In this document: positions 21,284 to 30,423 of the stretch, in pieces
How the letters are laid out: every line of letters begins with the position of its first letter
Numbering within the stretch: position 1 is the first letter of the stretch
Source: Streptomyces triculaminicus
GTDB taxonomy: Bacteria > Actinomycetota > Actinomycetes > Streptomycetales > Streptomycetaceae
Reading direction: 5' to 3'
Length of the DNA: 64,000 nt
Assembly (NCBI RefSeq): GCF_017349075.1
Contig: NZ_JAFMOF010000003.1
Location: 496,001-560,000, forward strand
Notes under the pieces: model-generated
The model's input: the letters and a program-made list of their open reading frames with translations, nothing else
Database searches by the model: none
Told to the model about the DNA's origin: nothing
Position numbers and translations under genes: made by a program

Positions 21284-22045
21284 ATGGAGCGCGCGTTTCC
21301 CCCCGTCCGCTGGATCCCGGCGGACGACGCCAACCACACGGTCTCCGACCGTCCCCGCGCCCACCCGGTCGACTTCGTCGTGGTGCACGTGACGGAGGAG
21401 ACCTTCGCGGACACCCGAAGGATCTTCCAGGACCCCCGGGCGAAGGTGTCGGCGCACTATCTGGTGGGCTCGGCGGACGGCCGCGTCGCGCAGTTCGTCC
21501 GGGAGAAGGACATCGCCTGGCACGCGGGCAACTGGGACTACAACACCCGCAGCATCGGCATCGAGCACGAGGGCTGGCCCGACCGGCCCGAGTACTTCAC
21601 CGACGCCCTCTACGACGCCTCCGCACGCCTGGCCGCCGCCGTCTGCCACCGCTACGGCATCCCCGTCACCCGGGACCGCGTCATCGGCCACAGCGAGGTG
21701 CCCGGGGCCACCCACACCGACCCCGGTCCGCACTGGGACTGGGACCGTTATCTGGACCTGGTGTCCCGGCAGCTAATCTGTGCCGGTCAATCACGCACAC
21801 AAGGGGAGGCCCACATGGCCGACATCGACATCGAGACGCGCAAGGCCGAGGCGCGCAAGGCTTTCGACCGGTTCGACGTCAACGGCGACGGCTTCATCAC
21901 GGCCGCCGAGTACAAGAGCGTCATGGCGCAGCTCGGCGACTTCAACGTCACCGAGACCGTGGCGCAGGCCCTGATCAACAAGAAGGACGGCAACGCCGAC
22001 GGCGTGCTGTCCTTCGACGAGTTCTGGGCCTCCCTGAACCACTGA
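21284..22045 (+). CDS. Amidase_2/PGRP-type N-acetylmuramoyl-L-alanine amidase open in frame into an EF-hand protein
   Basis: One uninterrupted frame of 253 codons. Residues about 20-165 are an Amidase_2/PGRP zinc domain: VVHVTEETF, HAGNWDYNTRSIGIEHEGW and THTDPGPHWDWDRYL supply the metal ligands. After LDLVSRQLICAGQ the frame continues through GEAH into MADIDIETRKAEARKAF, which looks like the start of a normal 76-residue EF-hand protein. No stop codon separates them. The amidase has no signal peptide, so export or intracellular action is unclear. GGGAGG precedes ATG 21284. Either a true fusion or two genes that lost the intervening stop; the internal start is listed separately. Confidence 0.85.
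   Translation: MERAFPPVRWIPADDANHTVSDRPRAHPVDFVVVHVTEETFADTRRIFQDPRAKVSAHYLVGSADGRVAQFVREKDIAWHAGNWDYNTRSIGIEHEGWPDRPEYFTDALYDASARLAAAVCHRYGIPVTRDRVIGHSEVPGATHTDPGPHWDWDRYLDLVSRQLICAGQSRTQGEAHMADIDIETRKAEARKAFDRFDVNGDGFITAAEYKSVMAQLGDFNVTETVAQALINKKDGNADGVLSFDEFWASLNH
21815..22045 (+). CDS. EF-hand calcium-binding protein, internal in-frame start
   Basis: A strong ribosome site, AAGGGGAGG, 5 bases before ATG 21815 allows a separate 76-residue protein inside the longer frame. It holds two canonical 12-residue calcium loops, DVNGDGFITAAE (about 18-29) and DGNADGVLSFDE (about 57-68), and is the usual size of the small calcium-binding proteins of Streptomyces. A TAATCT box at 21774-21779 within the amidase sequence could be its -10. 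I expect this form to be made whether or not the fusion is also made. Confidence 0.75.
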   Translation: MADIDIETRKAEARKAFDRFDVNGDGFITAAEYKSVMAQLGDFNVTETVAQALINKKDGNADGVLSFDEFWASLNH

Positions 22046-22073
22046 TCCGGGTGTTACGCCCGAGGGCCCCGGG

Positions 22074-22382
22074 TCAGCGCCAGCCCCGACGCTGCGCGCC
22101 GGCCCGGCGCCGGCGGTCGTTGCACAGCAGACACCGCCCCCAGCCGGGCGGCAGCGGGTCCTTGTCGTCCCCGTACAGCGGGTCCACCGGGCCCCTGGGG
22201 TGCTCCGCGCAGCCCGTGGCCCCCGCCCCCGCCCGCAGCGAGCCGGCAGCCGTCAGCGCCCGCCGCAGCGCGTCCACGAGCTGGTCGGCCTCATGGGGGG
22301 CGGGCGCGGCGTCGAGGGAGAAGGCGATGTCCGAGGCGGTGGTGAGCGCGCTCTGGAGTTCGCGCAGGTTTGCGTAACTCAT
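22074..22382 (-). CDS. Conserved small protein with C-terminal CxxC-type motif, function unknown
   Basis: 102 residues from ATG 22382 (MSYANLRELQSALTTASDIA). The N-terminal half is helical; the C-terminal part GCAEHP ... GRCLLCNDRRRRAGAQ carries Cys/His residues that could bind zinc, followed by a basic tail. No signal peptide or membrane segment. A TTG 30 bases upstream extends the frame but has no support. It lies downstream of sdaA on the same strand (96-base gap) and converges with the EF-hand gene. I recognise it as a conserved Streptomyces hypothetical only. Confidence 0.75.
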   Translation of the reverse strand: MSYANLRELQSALTTASDIAFSLDAAPAPHEADQLVDALRRALTAAGSLRAGAGATGCAEHPRGPVDPLYGDDKDPLPPGWGRCLLCNDRRRRAGAQRRGWR

Positions 22383-22478
22383 GCCCGTGAGCCTACGGGG
22401 CACCACTGACAACGCCGGGCGACCCCCTCTCGGGCCACCCGGCGTCAGCGCGTCACCGCGCCCGTGAATCCCGGAGCG

Positions 22479-23861
<1,383 letters not shown>

Positions 23862-24017
23862 GGTGGCAGCTCCTCTGGGTCGGTGGTACGGGTGGTACAG
23901 GGGGTGGTGCGGGGCATCGCGCCCACCTTCTCAGTGTGCGCGATGCCGGACGCTCGCCGTGGTGGGTGTTCTCACACGGCGGCGCCGGGGCACGAGGCGA
24001 CGGGTTGCGGTCGTGAC

Positions 24018-24059
24018 GCGGGGCACCGGACACACCTCGCAGCGTGCCCGGTGCCCCGC
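24018..24059 (-). terminator. Terminator after glyA
   Basis: 12-bp perfect stem (GCGGGGCACCGG and complement) with an 18-base loop, 28 bases beyond the glyA stop; it separates the gcv-glyA transcript from sdaA. Confidence 0.75.
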
Positions 24060-24087
24060 ACCGACCGGTGAATCCCGCGCGTCGGTC

Positions 24088-25350
24088 CTACTTCAGCCCG
24101 GGGTACAGCGGGTGCTTCGCCGCCAGGGCGGTGACGCGGCCGCGCAGGTCCTCGACGTCGAAGCCCGGCTTGAGGGCCTCGGCGATGATGTCGGCGACCT
24201 CACGGAAGTCCTCCGCCTGGAAGCCACGCGTCGCCAGCGCCGGGGTGCCGATCCGCAGGCCCGAGGTGACCATCGGGGGGCGCGGGTCGTTCGGGATGGC
24301 GTTGCGGTTGACCGTGATGCCCACCTCGTGGAGGCGGTCCTCGGCCTGCTGGCCGTCCAGCTCGGAGTTGCGCAGGTCCACCAGGACCAGGTGCACGTCC
24401 GTGCCGCCGGACAGGACGGAGACGCCCACCTCGGCGACGTCGTCGCGAACCAGGCGCTCGGCCAGGATCTTCGCGCCCTCCAGCGTACGCTGCTGGCGCT
24501 CCTTGAACTCCTCGCTCGCCGCGACCTTGAAGGACACCGCCTTCGCCGCGATCACGTGCTCGAGCGGGCCACCCTGCTGACCGGGGAAGACCGCGGAGTT
24601 GATCTTCTTGGCCAGCTCGGCCGTGGAGAGGATCACACCGCCGCGGGGGCCGCCCAGGGTCTTGTGGGTGGTGGTGGTGACGACGTGGGCGTGCGGCACC
24701 GGGTTGGGGTGCAGACCCGCGGCGACCAGGCCCGCGAAGTGGGCCATGTCGACCATCAGGTACGCACCGACCTCGTCGGCGATCCGGCGGAAGGCCGCGA
24801 AGTCCAGCTGGCGCGGGTAGGCGGACCAGCCGGCGACGATCAGCTTCGGGCGGTGCTCCTTGGCGAGGCGCTCGACCTCGTCCATGTCGACCCGGTTGGT
24901 CTGCTCGTCGACGTGGTAGGCGACCACGTTGTAGAGCTTGCCGGAGAAGTTGATCTTCATGCCGTGGGTCAGGTGCCCGCCGTGGGCGAGGTTCAGACCC
25001 AGAATGGTGTCGCCGGGGCTGAGCAGGGCGAACATGGCCGCGGCGTTGGCCTGCGCGCCGGAGTGCGGCTGCACGTTGGCGTGCTCGGCGCCGAAGAGCG
25101 CCTTGATGCGGTCGATCGCGATCTGCTCGACCACGTCGACGTGCTCGCAGCCGCCGTAGTAGCGGCGGCCCGGGTAGCCCTCGGCGTACTTGTTGGTGAG
25201 GACCGAGCCCTGGGCCTCCATGACCGCGACCGGAGCGAAGTTCTCCGAGGCGATCATCTCGAGGGTGGACTGCTGGCGGTGGAGTTCGGCGTCGACAGCG
25301 GCGGCGACGTCGGGGTCGAGCTCATGGAGGGAGCTGTTCAGAAGCGACAT
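24088..25350 (-). CDS. glyA: Serine hydroxymethyltransferase
   Basis: Interconverts serine and glycine with tetrahydrofolate as one-carbon carrier, PLP-dependent and cytoplasmic. 420 residues, normal length, starting MSLLNSSLHELDPDVAAAV. Signatures: EMIASENFAPVAVMEAQGS, YPGRRYYGGCEHVD, and the PLP lysine in HVVTTTTHKTLGGPRGG. Third gene of a gcvT-gcvH-glyA operon (41-base gap to gcvH), so under the glycine riboswitch upstream of gcvT: glycine cleavage yields the methylene-THF that GlyA uses to make serine. Confidence 0.97.
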   Translation of the reverse strand: MSLLNSSLHELDPDVAAAVDAELHRQQSTLEMIASENFAPVAVMEAQGSVLTNKYAEGYPGRRYYGGCEHVDVVEQIAIDRIKALFGAEHANVQPHSGAQANAAAMFALLSPGDTILGLNLAHGGHLTHGMKINFSGKLYNVVAYHVDEQTNRVDMDEVERLAKEHRPKLIVAGWSAYPRQLDFAAFRRIADEVGAYLMVDMAHFAGLVAAGLHPNPVPHAHVVTTTTHKTLGGPRGGVILSTAELAKKINSAVFPGQQGGPLEHVIAAKAVSFKVAASEEFKERQQRTLEGAKILAERLVRDDVAEVGVSVLSGGTDVHLVLVDLRNSELDGQQAEDRLHEVGITVNRNAIPNDPRPPMVTSGLRIGTPALATRGFQAEDFREVADIIAEALKPGFDVEDLRGRVTALAAKHPLYPGLK

Positions 25351-25391
25351 GAGTTCTTCCTGGACTTCCTGGCGGGAGGAGGTGGGCGGGA

Positions 25392-25769
25392 TCAGCCGGC
25401 GAAGGCGGTGTACTCGTCGGCGGTCAGCAGGTCCGCCGGCTCGTCCGTGATCTTCACCTTGAACAGCCAGCCGCCCTCGAAGGGGGCGGAGTTCACCAGC
25501 GAGGGGTCGTCCACGACGTCCTGGTTGGCCTCGACGACCTCACCCGTCACCGGGGCGTACAGGTCGCTGACCGACTTGGTCGACTCCAGCTCACCACAGG
25601 TCTCGCCCGCGGTGACGGTGGCGCCGGTCTCGGGGAGCTGGGCGAAGACGACGTCACCGAGCGAGTTGGCCGCGAACTCGGTGATGCCGACCGTCGCCAC
25701 ACCGTTCTCGTCGGTGGCCGACAGCCACTCGTGCTCCTTGGTGTAGCGCAGCTGCTGGGGGTTGCTCAT
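25392..25769 (-). CDS. gcvH: Glycine cleavage system H protein
   Basis: Lipoyl carrier that shuttles the aminomethyl group between the P, T and L proteins. 125 residues, standard length. The lipoylated lysine lies in GELESTKSVSDLYAPVTGEV; the N-terminus NPQQLRYTKEHEWLSA is also typical. Second gene of the operon, 67 bases after gcvT and 41 before glyA. Confidence 0.97.
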   Translation of the reverse strand: MSNPQQLRYTKEHEWLSATDENGVATVGITEFAANSLGDVVFAQLPETGATVTAGETCGELESTKSVSDLYAPVTGEVVEANQDVVDDPSLVNSAPFEGGWLFKVKITDEPADLLTADEYTAFAG

Positions 25770-25836
25770 GGCTAGATTCTCCTGTACGCGCGAGAGTGCT
25801 TGTGCAAGGGGTCTTGACAGATGAGATGAGGGGGTT

Positions 25837-26952
25837 TCAGCGGGTCCGCTTGTAGAAGGGCAGAGCGACGACCTCGTAGGGCTCGTGAGCGCCGCGAATG
25901 TCCACGGCCACCCCTTCCGTACCCGGTGCCGCGTGCGCCGCGTCCACGTAGGCGATCGCGATCGGCTTGCCGAGGGTGGGGGAGGGGGCGCCCGAGGTGA
26001 CCTCGCCGACGACCTCGCCGCCGACGGTGACCGCGAATCCGGCCCGCGGCACCCGGCGGCCCTGGGCGACCAGCCCGACCAGCTTGCGCGGCGGCGCGCT
26101 CGCGGCCCGCTCGGCGGCGGCCTCCAGCGCGGCCCGGCCCACGAAGTCGCCCTCCTTGTCGAACTTCACGACCCGGCCCAGCCCCGCGTCGAACGGGGTG
26201 GTGGCGGTGGTCAGCTCGTGCCCGTACAGCGGCATGCCCGCCTCCAGGCGCAGCGTGTCACGGCAGGAAAGGCCGCAGGGGACCAGGCCGGCGTCCGCGC
26301 CCGCCTCGGTCAGCGCCTGCCACAGCTTCTCGGCGTCGCCGGGGGCGACGAACAGCTCGAAGCCGTCCTCGCCGGTGTAGCCGGTACGGGCGATCAGCGC
26401 GGGCACGCCCGCGACGGTGCCCGGCAGGCCGGCGTAGTACTTCAGCCCGTCCAGATCGGCGTCCGTCACGGACTTGAGGATGCCGGGGGAGGCCGGTCCC
26501 TGGACGGCGATCAGCGCGTAGGCGTCGCGGTCGTCGCGGACGGCCGTCTCGAAGCCCGCAGCGCGCTCGGTGAGCGCGTCCAGCACCACCTGGGCGTTGG
26601 AGGCGTTGGCCACGACCATGTACTCCTGCTCGGCCAGGCGGTAGACGATCAGGTCGTCCAGGATGCCGCCCTCGGCGTCGCAGATCATGGTGTAGCGCGC
26701 ACGGCCCACGGCCAGCGCCGAGAGGTTGCCGACGAGGGCGTAGTCCAGGGCCTGGCCCGCCTGGGGGCCCGTAAGGGTGATCTCGCCCATGTGGGAGAGG
26801 TCGAAGAGCCCGGCGCGGGTACGGACGGCGACGTGCTCGTCGCGCTCGCTGCCGTAGCGCAGGGGCATGTCCCAGCCCGCGAAGTCGGTCATCATCGCGC
26901 CGAGGGCGCGGTGCAGCGCGTCGAGGGCGGTATGGCGGGGGGCGTTCGTCAT
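25837..26952 (-). CDS. gcvT: Glycine cleavage system aminomethyltransferase (T protein)
   Basis: Releases ammonia from the aminomethyl-H protein and transfers the carbon to tetrahydrofolate. 371 residues; family signatures include DFAGWDMPLRYGSERDEHVA, GLFDLSHMGEITLTG and ARTGYTGEDGFELF, with the C-terminal barrel ending in YEVVALPFYKRTR. First gene of the operon; its leader contains a tandem glycine riboswitch. gcvP, the decarboxylase, is not in this window. Confidence 0.96.
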   Translation of the reverse strand: MTNAPRHTALDALHRALGAMMTDFAGWDMPLRYGSERDEHVAVRTRAGLFDLSHMGEITLTGPQAGQALDYALVGNLSALAVGRARYTMICDAEGGILDDLIVYRLAEQEYMVVANASNAQVVLDALTERAAGFETAVRDDRDAYALIAVQGPASPGILKSVTDADLDGLKYYAGLPGTVAGVPALIARTGYTGEDGFELFVAPGDAEKLWQALTEAGADAGLVPCGLSCRDTLRLEAGMPLYGHELTTATTPFDAGLGRVVKFDKEGDFVGRAALEAAAERAASAPPRKLVGLVAQGRRVPRAGFAVTVGGEVVGEVTSGAPSPTLGKPIAIAYVDAAHAAPGTEGVAVDIRGAHEPYEVVALPFYKRTR

Positions 26953-26997
26953 GGTCAGGCTCCCGGGCAGTCAGTCGCGGAGGAATACCTCGAAAGG

Positions 26998-27226
26998 CGG
27001 CCTCCCCATCTGTCATCGGAACCTGAGAGGTTCACCGAGAGCTCCATGAGGGGAGTTCTCGGCTTGCACCTTGGGTGGGGCCGCCACCGCACCGCGGCGG
27101 GGGCCCGCTTTTCAGATCTGCCTCACCCGCGCGGTACGGGGCCTGAGAGATTCAAGGGAGGAACTTGCTCCTTCGGCGCCCAGCGCACACGGTGTGTGCC
27201 GCCTGGGACTCTCCCGCGCGGATTCG
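26998..27226 (-). ncRNA. Tandem glycine riboswitch upstream of gcvT
   Basis: On the minus strand two aptamers follow each other. Aptamer 1 (about 27224-27112) has CGGGAGAGTCCC, GCCGAAGGAGCAA and ATCTCTCAGGCCCC; aptamer 2 (about 27090-26998) has GGTGCAAGCCGAGAACTC, AACCTCTCAGGTTCC and GATGACAGATGGGGAGG. These are the conserved glycine-riboswitch cores, in the usual double arrangement. The gcvT start is about 45 bases downstream. Known Streptomyces glycine riboswitches activate gcvT when glycine is high; here that would include gcvH and glyA. Confidence 0.92.
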
Positions 27227-27259
27227 AGCGGCCGGTATGCAGTTGGTTGCGCTGGGTCA

Positions 27260-27273
27260 TGCACGGTCGTGCA
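27260..27273. promoter_or_regulatory. Inverted repeat in the gcvT/ATPase divergent promoter region
   Basis: TGCACGGTCGTGCA is a perfect 6-2-6 inverted repeat about 35 bases upstream of the riboswitch and about 150 bases upstream of the divergent ATPase gene. A related half site TTGCACGT lies near 27315. Candidate operator for a glycine/serine regulator; inference only. Confidence 0.4.
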
Positions 27274-27426
27274 CGATCCGGGTGGTGCGTGGGGTGCTGC
27301 TGGCGCGCACATCATTGCACGTAAGGGCGTATGAAGGACTGCCCCCGGTCCCATGAATTGGATTACCTTTTCTTTACGTTCCATGGGTAGGGGGCAGGGA
27401 ACGACGGGGGAGGGAAGGCGATCACA

Positions 27427-28080
27427 GTGCGTACGCGTACGGACGTGCAGGCGGCTGCCGGCAGGAAGGCGCCCACGGCGCCGACGGTGCGCCCGGCGGG
27501 GGTGCTCGACCTGCGCGGCCGCACGGCCGCGGAACTGCGCTACCCGCTAGGCGACCTGCTCGTGGTCTCCGGGCTGCCCGGCAGCGGCAAATCCACGCTG
27601 ATGCGGCGCGTGGTGGCCGCGGCGGACGGCCGGGGAGCACCCGTGCGGCGGGTGGACTCCCAGGACGCGCGCGAGCGCGTGGAACGACGCATGCCGCGCG
27701 CCGTGCCGTACGCGGCCTACCGGCCTTTCGCACGCCTCGTCCACTACGCGTCCCTGTGGCGCGCCCTCCGCTCGGAGATGAGCGTCGTCGTCCACGACTG
27801 CGGCCAGCGCAGCGTGGTGCGCCGCTGGCTCGCCCGTGAGGCGCGGCGGCGGGGTGGATCGGTGCACGTCCTCCTCCTCGCCGTCGACCCGGCCACTGCC
27901 TTGGCCGGGCAGGCGGCGCGGGGGCGGGGCGTCTCGGCCTACGCCTTTGCGCGCCATCGCCGTGCGATGGCCGGCCTGACGGCCGCGGCGACGGCGGGCC
28001 GCCGGCCCGCCGGGGCTGAGTCGGTGACGGTAGTTGACCGCCGGTGCGCTGACGCGCTGCGGGCGATCACGTTCGGCTAG
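27427..28080 (+). CDS. P-loop NTPase (AAA/zeta-like ATP-binding protein), function unknown
   Basis: 217 residues from GTG 27427. Walker A is GLPGSGKSTLMRR (about residues 48-60), a Walker B-like strand is SVVVHDCGQ (about 120), and a basic RRWLAREARRRGG segment follows; the layout resembles small kinase-like AAA_33 NTPases that phosphorylate a small molecule. No signal peptide or membrane segment. Divergent from gcvT across the riboswitch leader and upstream of the sseB pair, a context suggesting a role near serine/glycine metabolism, but no substrate can be inferred. Confidence 0.85.
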   Translation: MRTRTDVQAAAGRKAPTAPTVRPAGVLDLRGRTAAELRYPLGDLLVVSGLPGSGKSTLMRRVVAAADGRGAPVRRVDSQDARERVERRMPRAVPYAAYRPFARLVHYASLWRALRSEMSVVVHDCGQRSVVRRWLAREARRRGGSVHVLLLAVDPATALAGQAARGRGVSAYAFARHRRAMAGLTAAATAGRRPAGAESVTVVDRRCADALRAITFG

Positions 28081-28128
28081 GTGCCCGGCACCGGGGTGAC
28101 CGGTGGTGGGTGCGGCCCGGTGGGCCGG

Positions 28129-28172
28129 GTTTGTGCCCACCCGTTCCGCCCAGCGGAACGACTGCCCACAAA
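28129..28172. repeat. Imperfect palindromic hairpin of intergenic-repeat type
   Basis: Outer arms GTTTGTG/CACAAAC and inner arms CGTTCCGC/GCGGAACG flank a CCA loop. I recall similar CGTTCCGC...GCGGAACG hairpins between Streptomyces genes, so a dispersed palindromic element is likely; copy number cannot be tested here. Confidence 0.45.
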
Positions 28173-28222
28173 CGGGGCGGGGGGGGCGATTGCCCACCCA
28201 CCCACGGGGCGATCCGGCGGGA

Positions 28223-28366
28223 GGGGTCGGGGTGGGAGGGGCCGGGCCCTGGGAGGGACGTAGGGGTTATTTGCGGCCCAAGTGCGGGGCAAGCAACCCC
28301 GTAGAGGGCTCCGGGCCGTAAATAATCCAGTCCCGTAAGGGCCCGGCCCCTCCCGCCCCGGCCCCG
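28223..28366. repeat. Large near-perfect inverted repeat (about 144 bases) between genes
   Basis: Outer arms 28234-28250 and 28338-28354 match over 17 bases (GGGAGGGGCCGGGCCCT). The pairing extends outward about 11 bases with two G-T pairs, and inward through GGGAC and TTATTT to CGGCCC. The centre (28280-28312) holds a smaller CGGGG/CCCCG hairpin. Transcribed, it would fold into one long rod. It lies in the 343-base gap between a P-loop NTPase gene and sseB-like genes. Terminator, structured RNA or remnant mobile element are all possible. Confidence 0.65.
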
Positions 28367-28409
28367 CCCACCAGCGCACCCCGCACCACCCCAGCCCAGG
28401 CGCAGCCGT

Positions 28410-28415
28410 TAAGGT
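28410..28415 (+). promoter_or_regulatory. Probable -10 element of a leaderless transcript
   Basis: TAAGGT ends 8 bases before the ATG at 28424 and there is no ribosome site in between. Confidence 0.4.
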
Positions 28416-28423
28416 GCTGGCCC

Positions 28424-29200
28424 ATGAGCAACCCCCAACCGCACGGCGGCGCCGCCGCCTGGCCCGGTAACGAACTCGAAGAGGTGCTGGCCGCCGCGCT
28501 GGGCGCGGCCGGGTCCGGGTCCGAGGCCGGCGCGCGCATCGTCGAGGCGCTGGGGCGCAGCAGCGTGTGGATACCCCTGCCGGGCGGCGGCGGGCCGGAC
28601 AGCGCCGACCTCGACCTGCCCACGCTCGAACTGAACGGTGCCGCCTACGTGCCGGTGTTCAGCTCGCACGCGGAGTTCCTGCGGGTGATGGGCGAGCAGA
28701 TGTCGTTCGCCGTGGCCCCCGCCGTCGAGTTCGCCCGCGGCCTGCCTCCGCAGGTGGGGATCGTCGTCAATCCGGAGGGCACGGTCGGGGCCCCGCTGCC
28801 GCCGCCGGCGGTCGCCGAGCTGTGCCGGGCCGGTCGCATCCTCCTCGAGGGTGAGCCGTCGGGCGGCCGGGTGCGTCTCTTCGAGCCGGACTGGCAGGAG
28901 GAGCCGACGGCTTTCCTGGCGGCGGCCGGGCTGGAGTTCGCCGGACAGCGGCAGGTGGTGCGTACGGCCCGCCGCGCGCTGGCGAGCGTGGAGGGCGGGG
29001 AGCCCGCGCTGTTCGTGGGCGTGGAGCTGGAGCTGCCCGATCCGGCGGGCCGGACGGCCGCGCTGGAGGCGCTCGGCCGGGCGCTGGGCGAGGCCCCCGT
29101 GCCCTGGCCCGTTCAACTGGTGTTCCTGGACGTCGCACGCGACCCCGTGGCCGACTGGATGCGGGACCGGCTGCGTCCGTTCTACGACCGTGACCTGTGA
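28424..29200 (+). CDS. SseB-family protein (enhanced serine sensitivity)
   Basis: 258 residues, soluble, no signal peptide. The N-terminal SseB domain spans about 20-130 (for example LEEVLAAALGAA, SSVWIPLPGG, AAYVPVFSSHAEFLRVMGE), and the C-terminal SseB_C-like part about 140-255 (EPALFVGVELELPDP, WPVQLVFLDVARDPVADWM). In E. coli extra SseB raises serine sensitivity; its biochemical role is unknown. Adjacency to sdaA/glyA/gcv fits that theme. A related gene follows after 107 bases. mRNA probably leaderless. Confidence 0.85.
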   Translation: MSNPQPHGGAAAWPGNELEEVLAAALGAAGSGSEAGARIVEALGRSSVWIPLPGGGGPDSADLDLPTLELNGAAYVPVFSSHAEFLRVMGEQMSFAVAPAVEFARGLPPQVGIVVNPEGTVGAPLPPPAVAELCRAGRILLEGEPSGGRVRLFEPDWQEEPTAFLAAAGLEFAGQRQVVRTARRALASVEGGEPALFVGVELELPDPAGRTAALEALGRALGEAPVPWPVQLVFLDVARDPVADWMRDRLRPFYDRDL

Positions 29201-29307
29201 ACAGCGCGGACAGCTCTCTTGCCCGCGGCCCCGGCCTCGTAAGCTGGTTGGATGACCGTACGGGGTGACGGGACCCGTAAGGCGGCCGAGAGAGAAGGCG
29301 GACCCAG

Positions 29308-30096
29308 GTGAGCGCGGGCGCGGAGAGCGGCGTGGAGCAGGTGCTGCGCCAGGTGGCGCCCGGCCGGTACGACACCTATGAGGCGTTGTTGCGCGCTCTG
29401 GCCGAGGGCCGGGTGTGGATGCTGCTGTGGCACGGGCAGGCCGGCTCGCCCGACGCGCAGTACGGCAACATGCAGGTCGACGGGCTGGGTTACGCGCCCT
29501 GTGTGACGTCCGCCCAGGAGCTCGCCGCCAGCGGCTGGAACCGCGCCCACGAGGTCGTCACGGGCCGGGACGTGGCCGCGACCCTCTACCCCGACCGCTG
29601 GGGCCTGTGGCTCAACCCGCACGCGCCCGGCGGCGGCGTCGGCATTCCCTGGCCGGACCTGCGCCGGATCACCGCGGGTCTGGACCGGCTGCCGGCCGGC
29701 CCCCTGCGGCTGAGCGAACCGGCGGTGGACATTCCGCAGTTCTACGCGCTGCTCGGGCAGAACGCCCACCGCACACCCGCGGTCCGGGCGCTGCGCCGTG
29801 CCTGGGTGCAGCCCGCGCTGGGCTCGCCGTATCTGGCGATCGGGCTGGACCTGTACGACACCTCTCCGGCGGCCGTGGAGTCGGTGCGGCTGATGATGCA
29901 GCAGTCGATCGGGGTGGTCCCGGAGGGGCTGCCGGTGTCGACGGTGTCGATGGCGGACGAGTACGACCCGGTCGCCATGTGGATGCGGGCCAACGCCCGC
30001 CCCTTCTTCGACCGTGACGCCTATGGCGGCGCTGCCGCGCCGACGGGTGGCTACGGCTACCCCCCGCAGCAGGGCTGGCAGGCCGGCGCGTACTGA
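29308..30096 (+). CDS. SseB-related protein with SseB_C domain
   Basis: 262 residues from GTG 29308. It parallels the previous protein: an N-terminal domain with EALLRALAEGRVWMLLWHGQ and GYAPCVTSAQELAASGWNR, and a C-terminal segment LGSPYLAIGLDLYDTSP and DEYDPVAMWMRANARPFFDR, which mirrors WMRDRLRPFYDR in its neighbour. A Gly/Tyr/Pro/Gln-rich tail (GGYGYPPQQGWQAG) ends it. The shared closing motif shows the two are paralogues, probably co-transcribed. Function unknown. Confidence 0.82.
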   Translation: MSAGAESGVEQVLRQVAPGRYDTYEALLRALAEGRVWMLLWHGQAGSPDAQYGNMQVDGLGYAPCVTSAQELAASGWNRAHEVVTGRDVAATLYPDRWGLWLNPHAPGGGVGIPWPDLRRITAGLDRLPAGPLRLSEPAVDIPQFYALLGQNAHRTPAVRALRRAWVQPALGSPYLAIGLDLYDTSPAAVESVRLMMQQSIGVVPEGLPVSTVSMADEYDPVAMWMRANARPFFDRDAYGGAAAPTGGYGYPPQQGWQAGAY

Positions 30097-30423
30097 CCGC
30101 CGGACCGCGCAGCGCACCGACCGATACCGACCCGCCGGACGGCGCCCACTGTCCGTATAACGGAACCTTCCTACGCACATCACGGTTGCGCATCCATTGC
30201 CGACGACGTCTGGCGGGTGATCGGCGCCACATTGAAGACTCCCGCCAACAAGGGCCGACGGCCCCGACAACCCGCGCTGCGGCGCGGGCCGCACGACCTG
30301 CTCCGCGTGAACGTCCTCGCACCACCGCACAAATCGCACCACTCGCACCAGTGATGTGAACCTCCGCCTTCGCGGCGGAGGGCGTTGGGCCGGCGGCATC
30401 CGGCCGAGAGGGGTCCACCAGAC
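30097..30423 (+). promoter_or_regulatory. Opp operon leader/promoter region
   Basis: No gene seen in these 327 bases. It contains the 14-base motif shared with the M4 protease (30150-30163), A/T-richer sequence after it where a promoter may lie, and a tight hairpin (CCTCCGCC/GGCGGAGG, 30361-30381) about 40 bases before the first start codon. Confidence 0.5.
30150..30163. promoter_or_regulatory. 14-base motif shared with the M4 protease upstream region
   Basis: TGTCCGTATAACGG; with the next base the core is a perfect TCCGT-N3-ACGGA inverted repeat. It is 261 bases upstream of the first opp gene, about the same distance as the copy before the protease gene. Confidence 0.45.
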
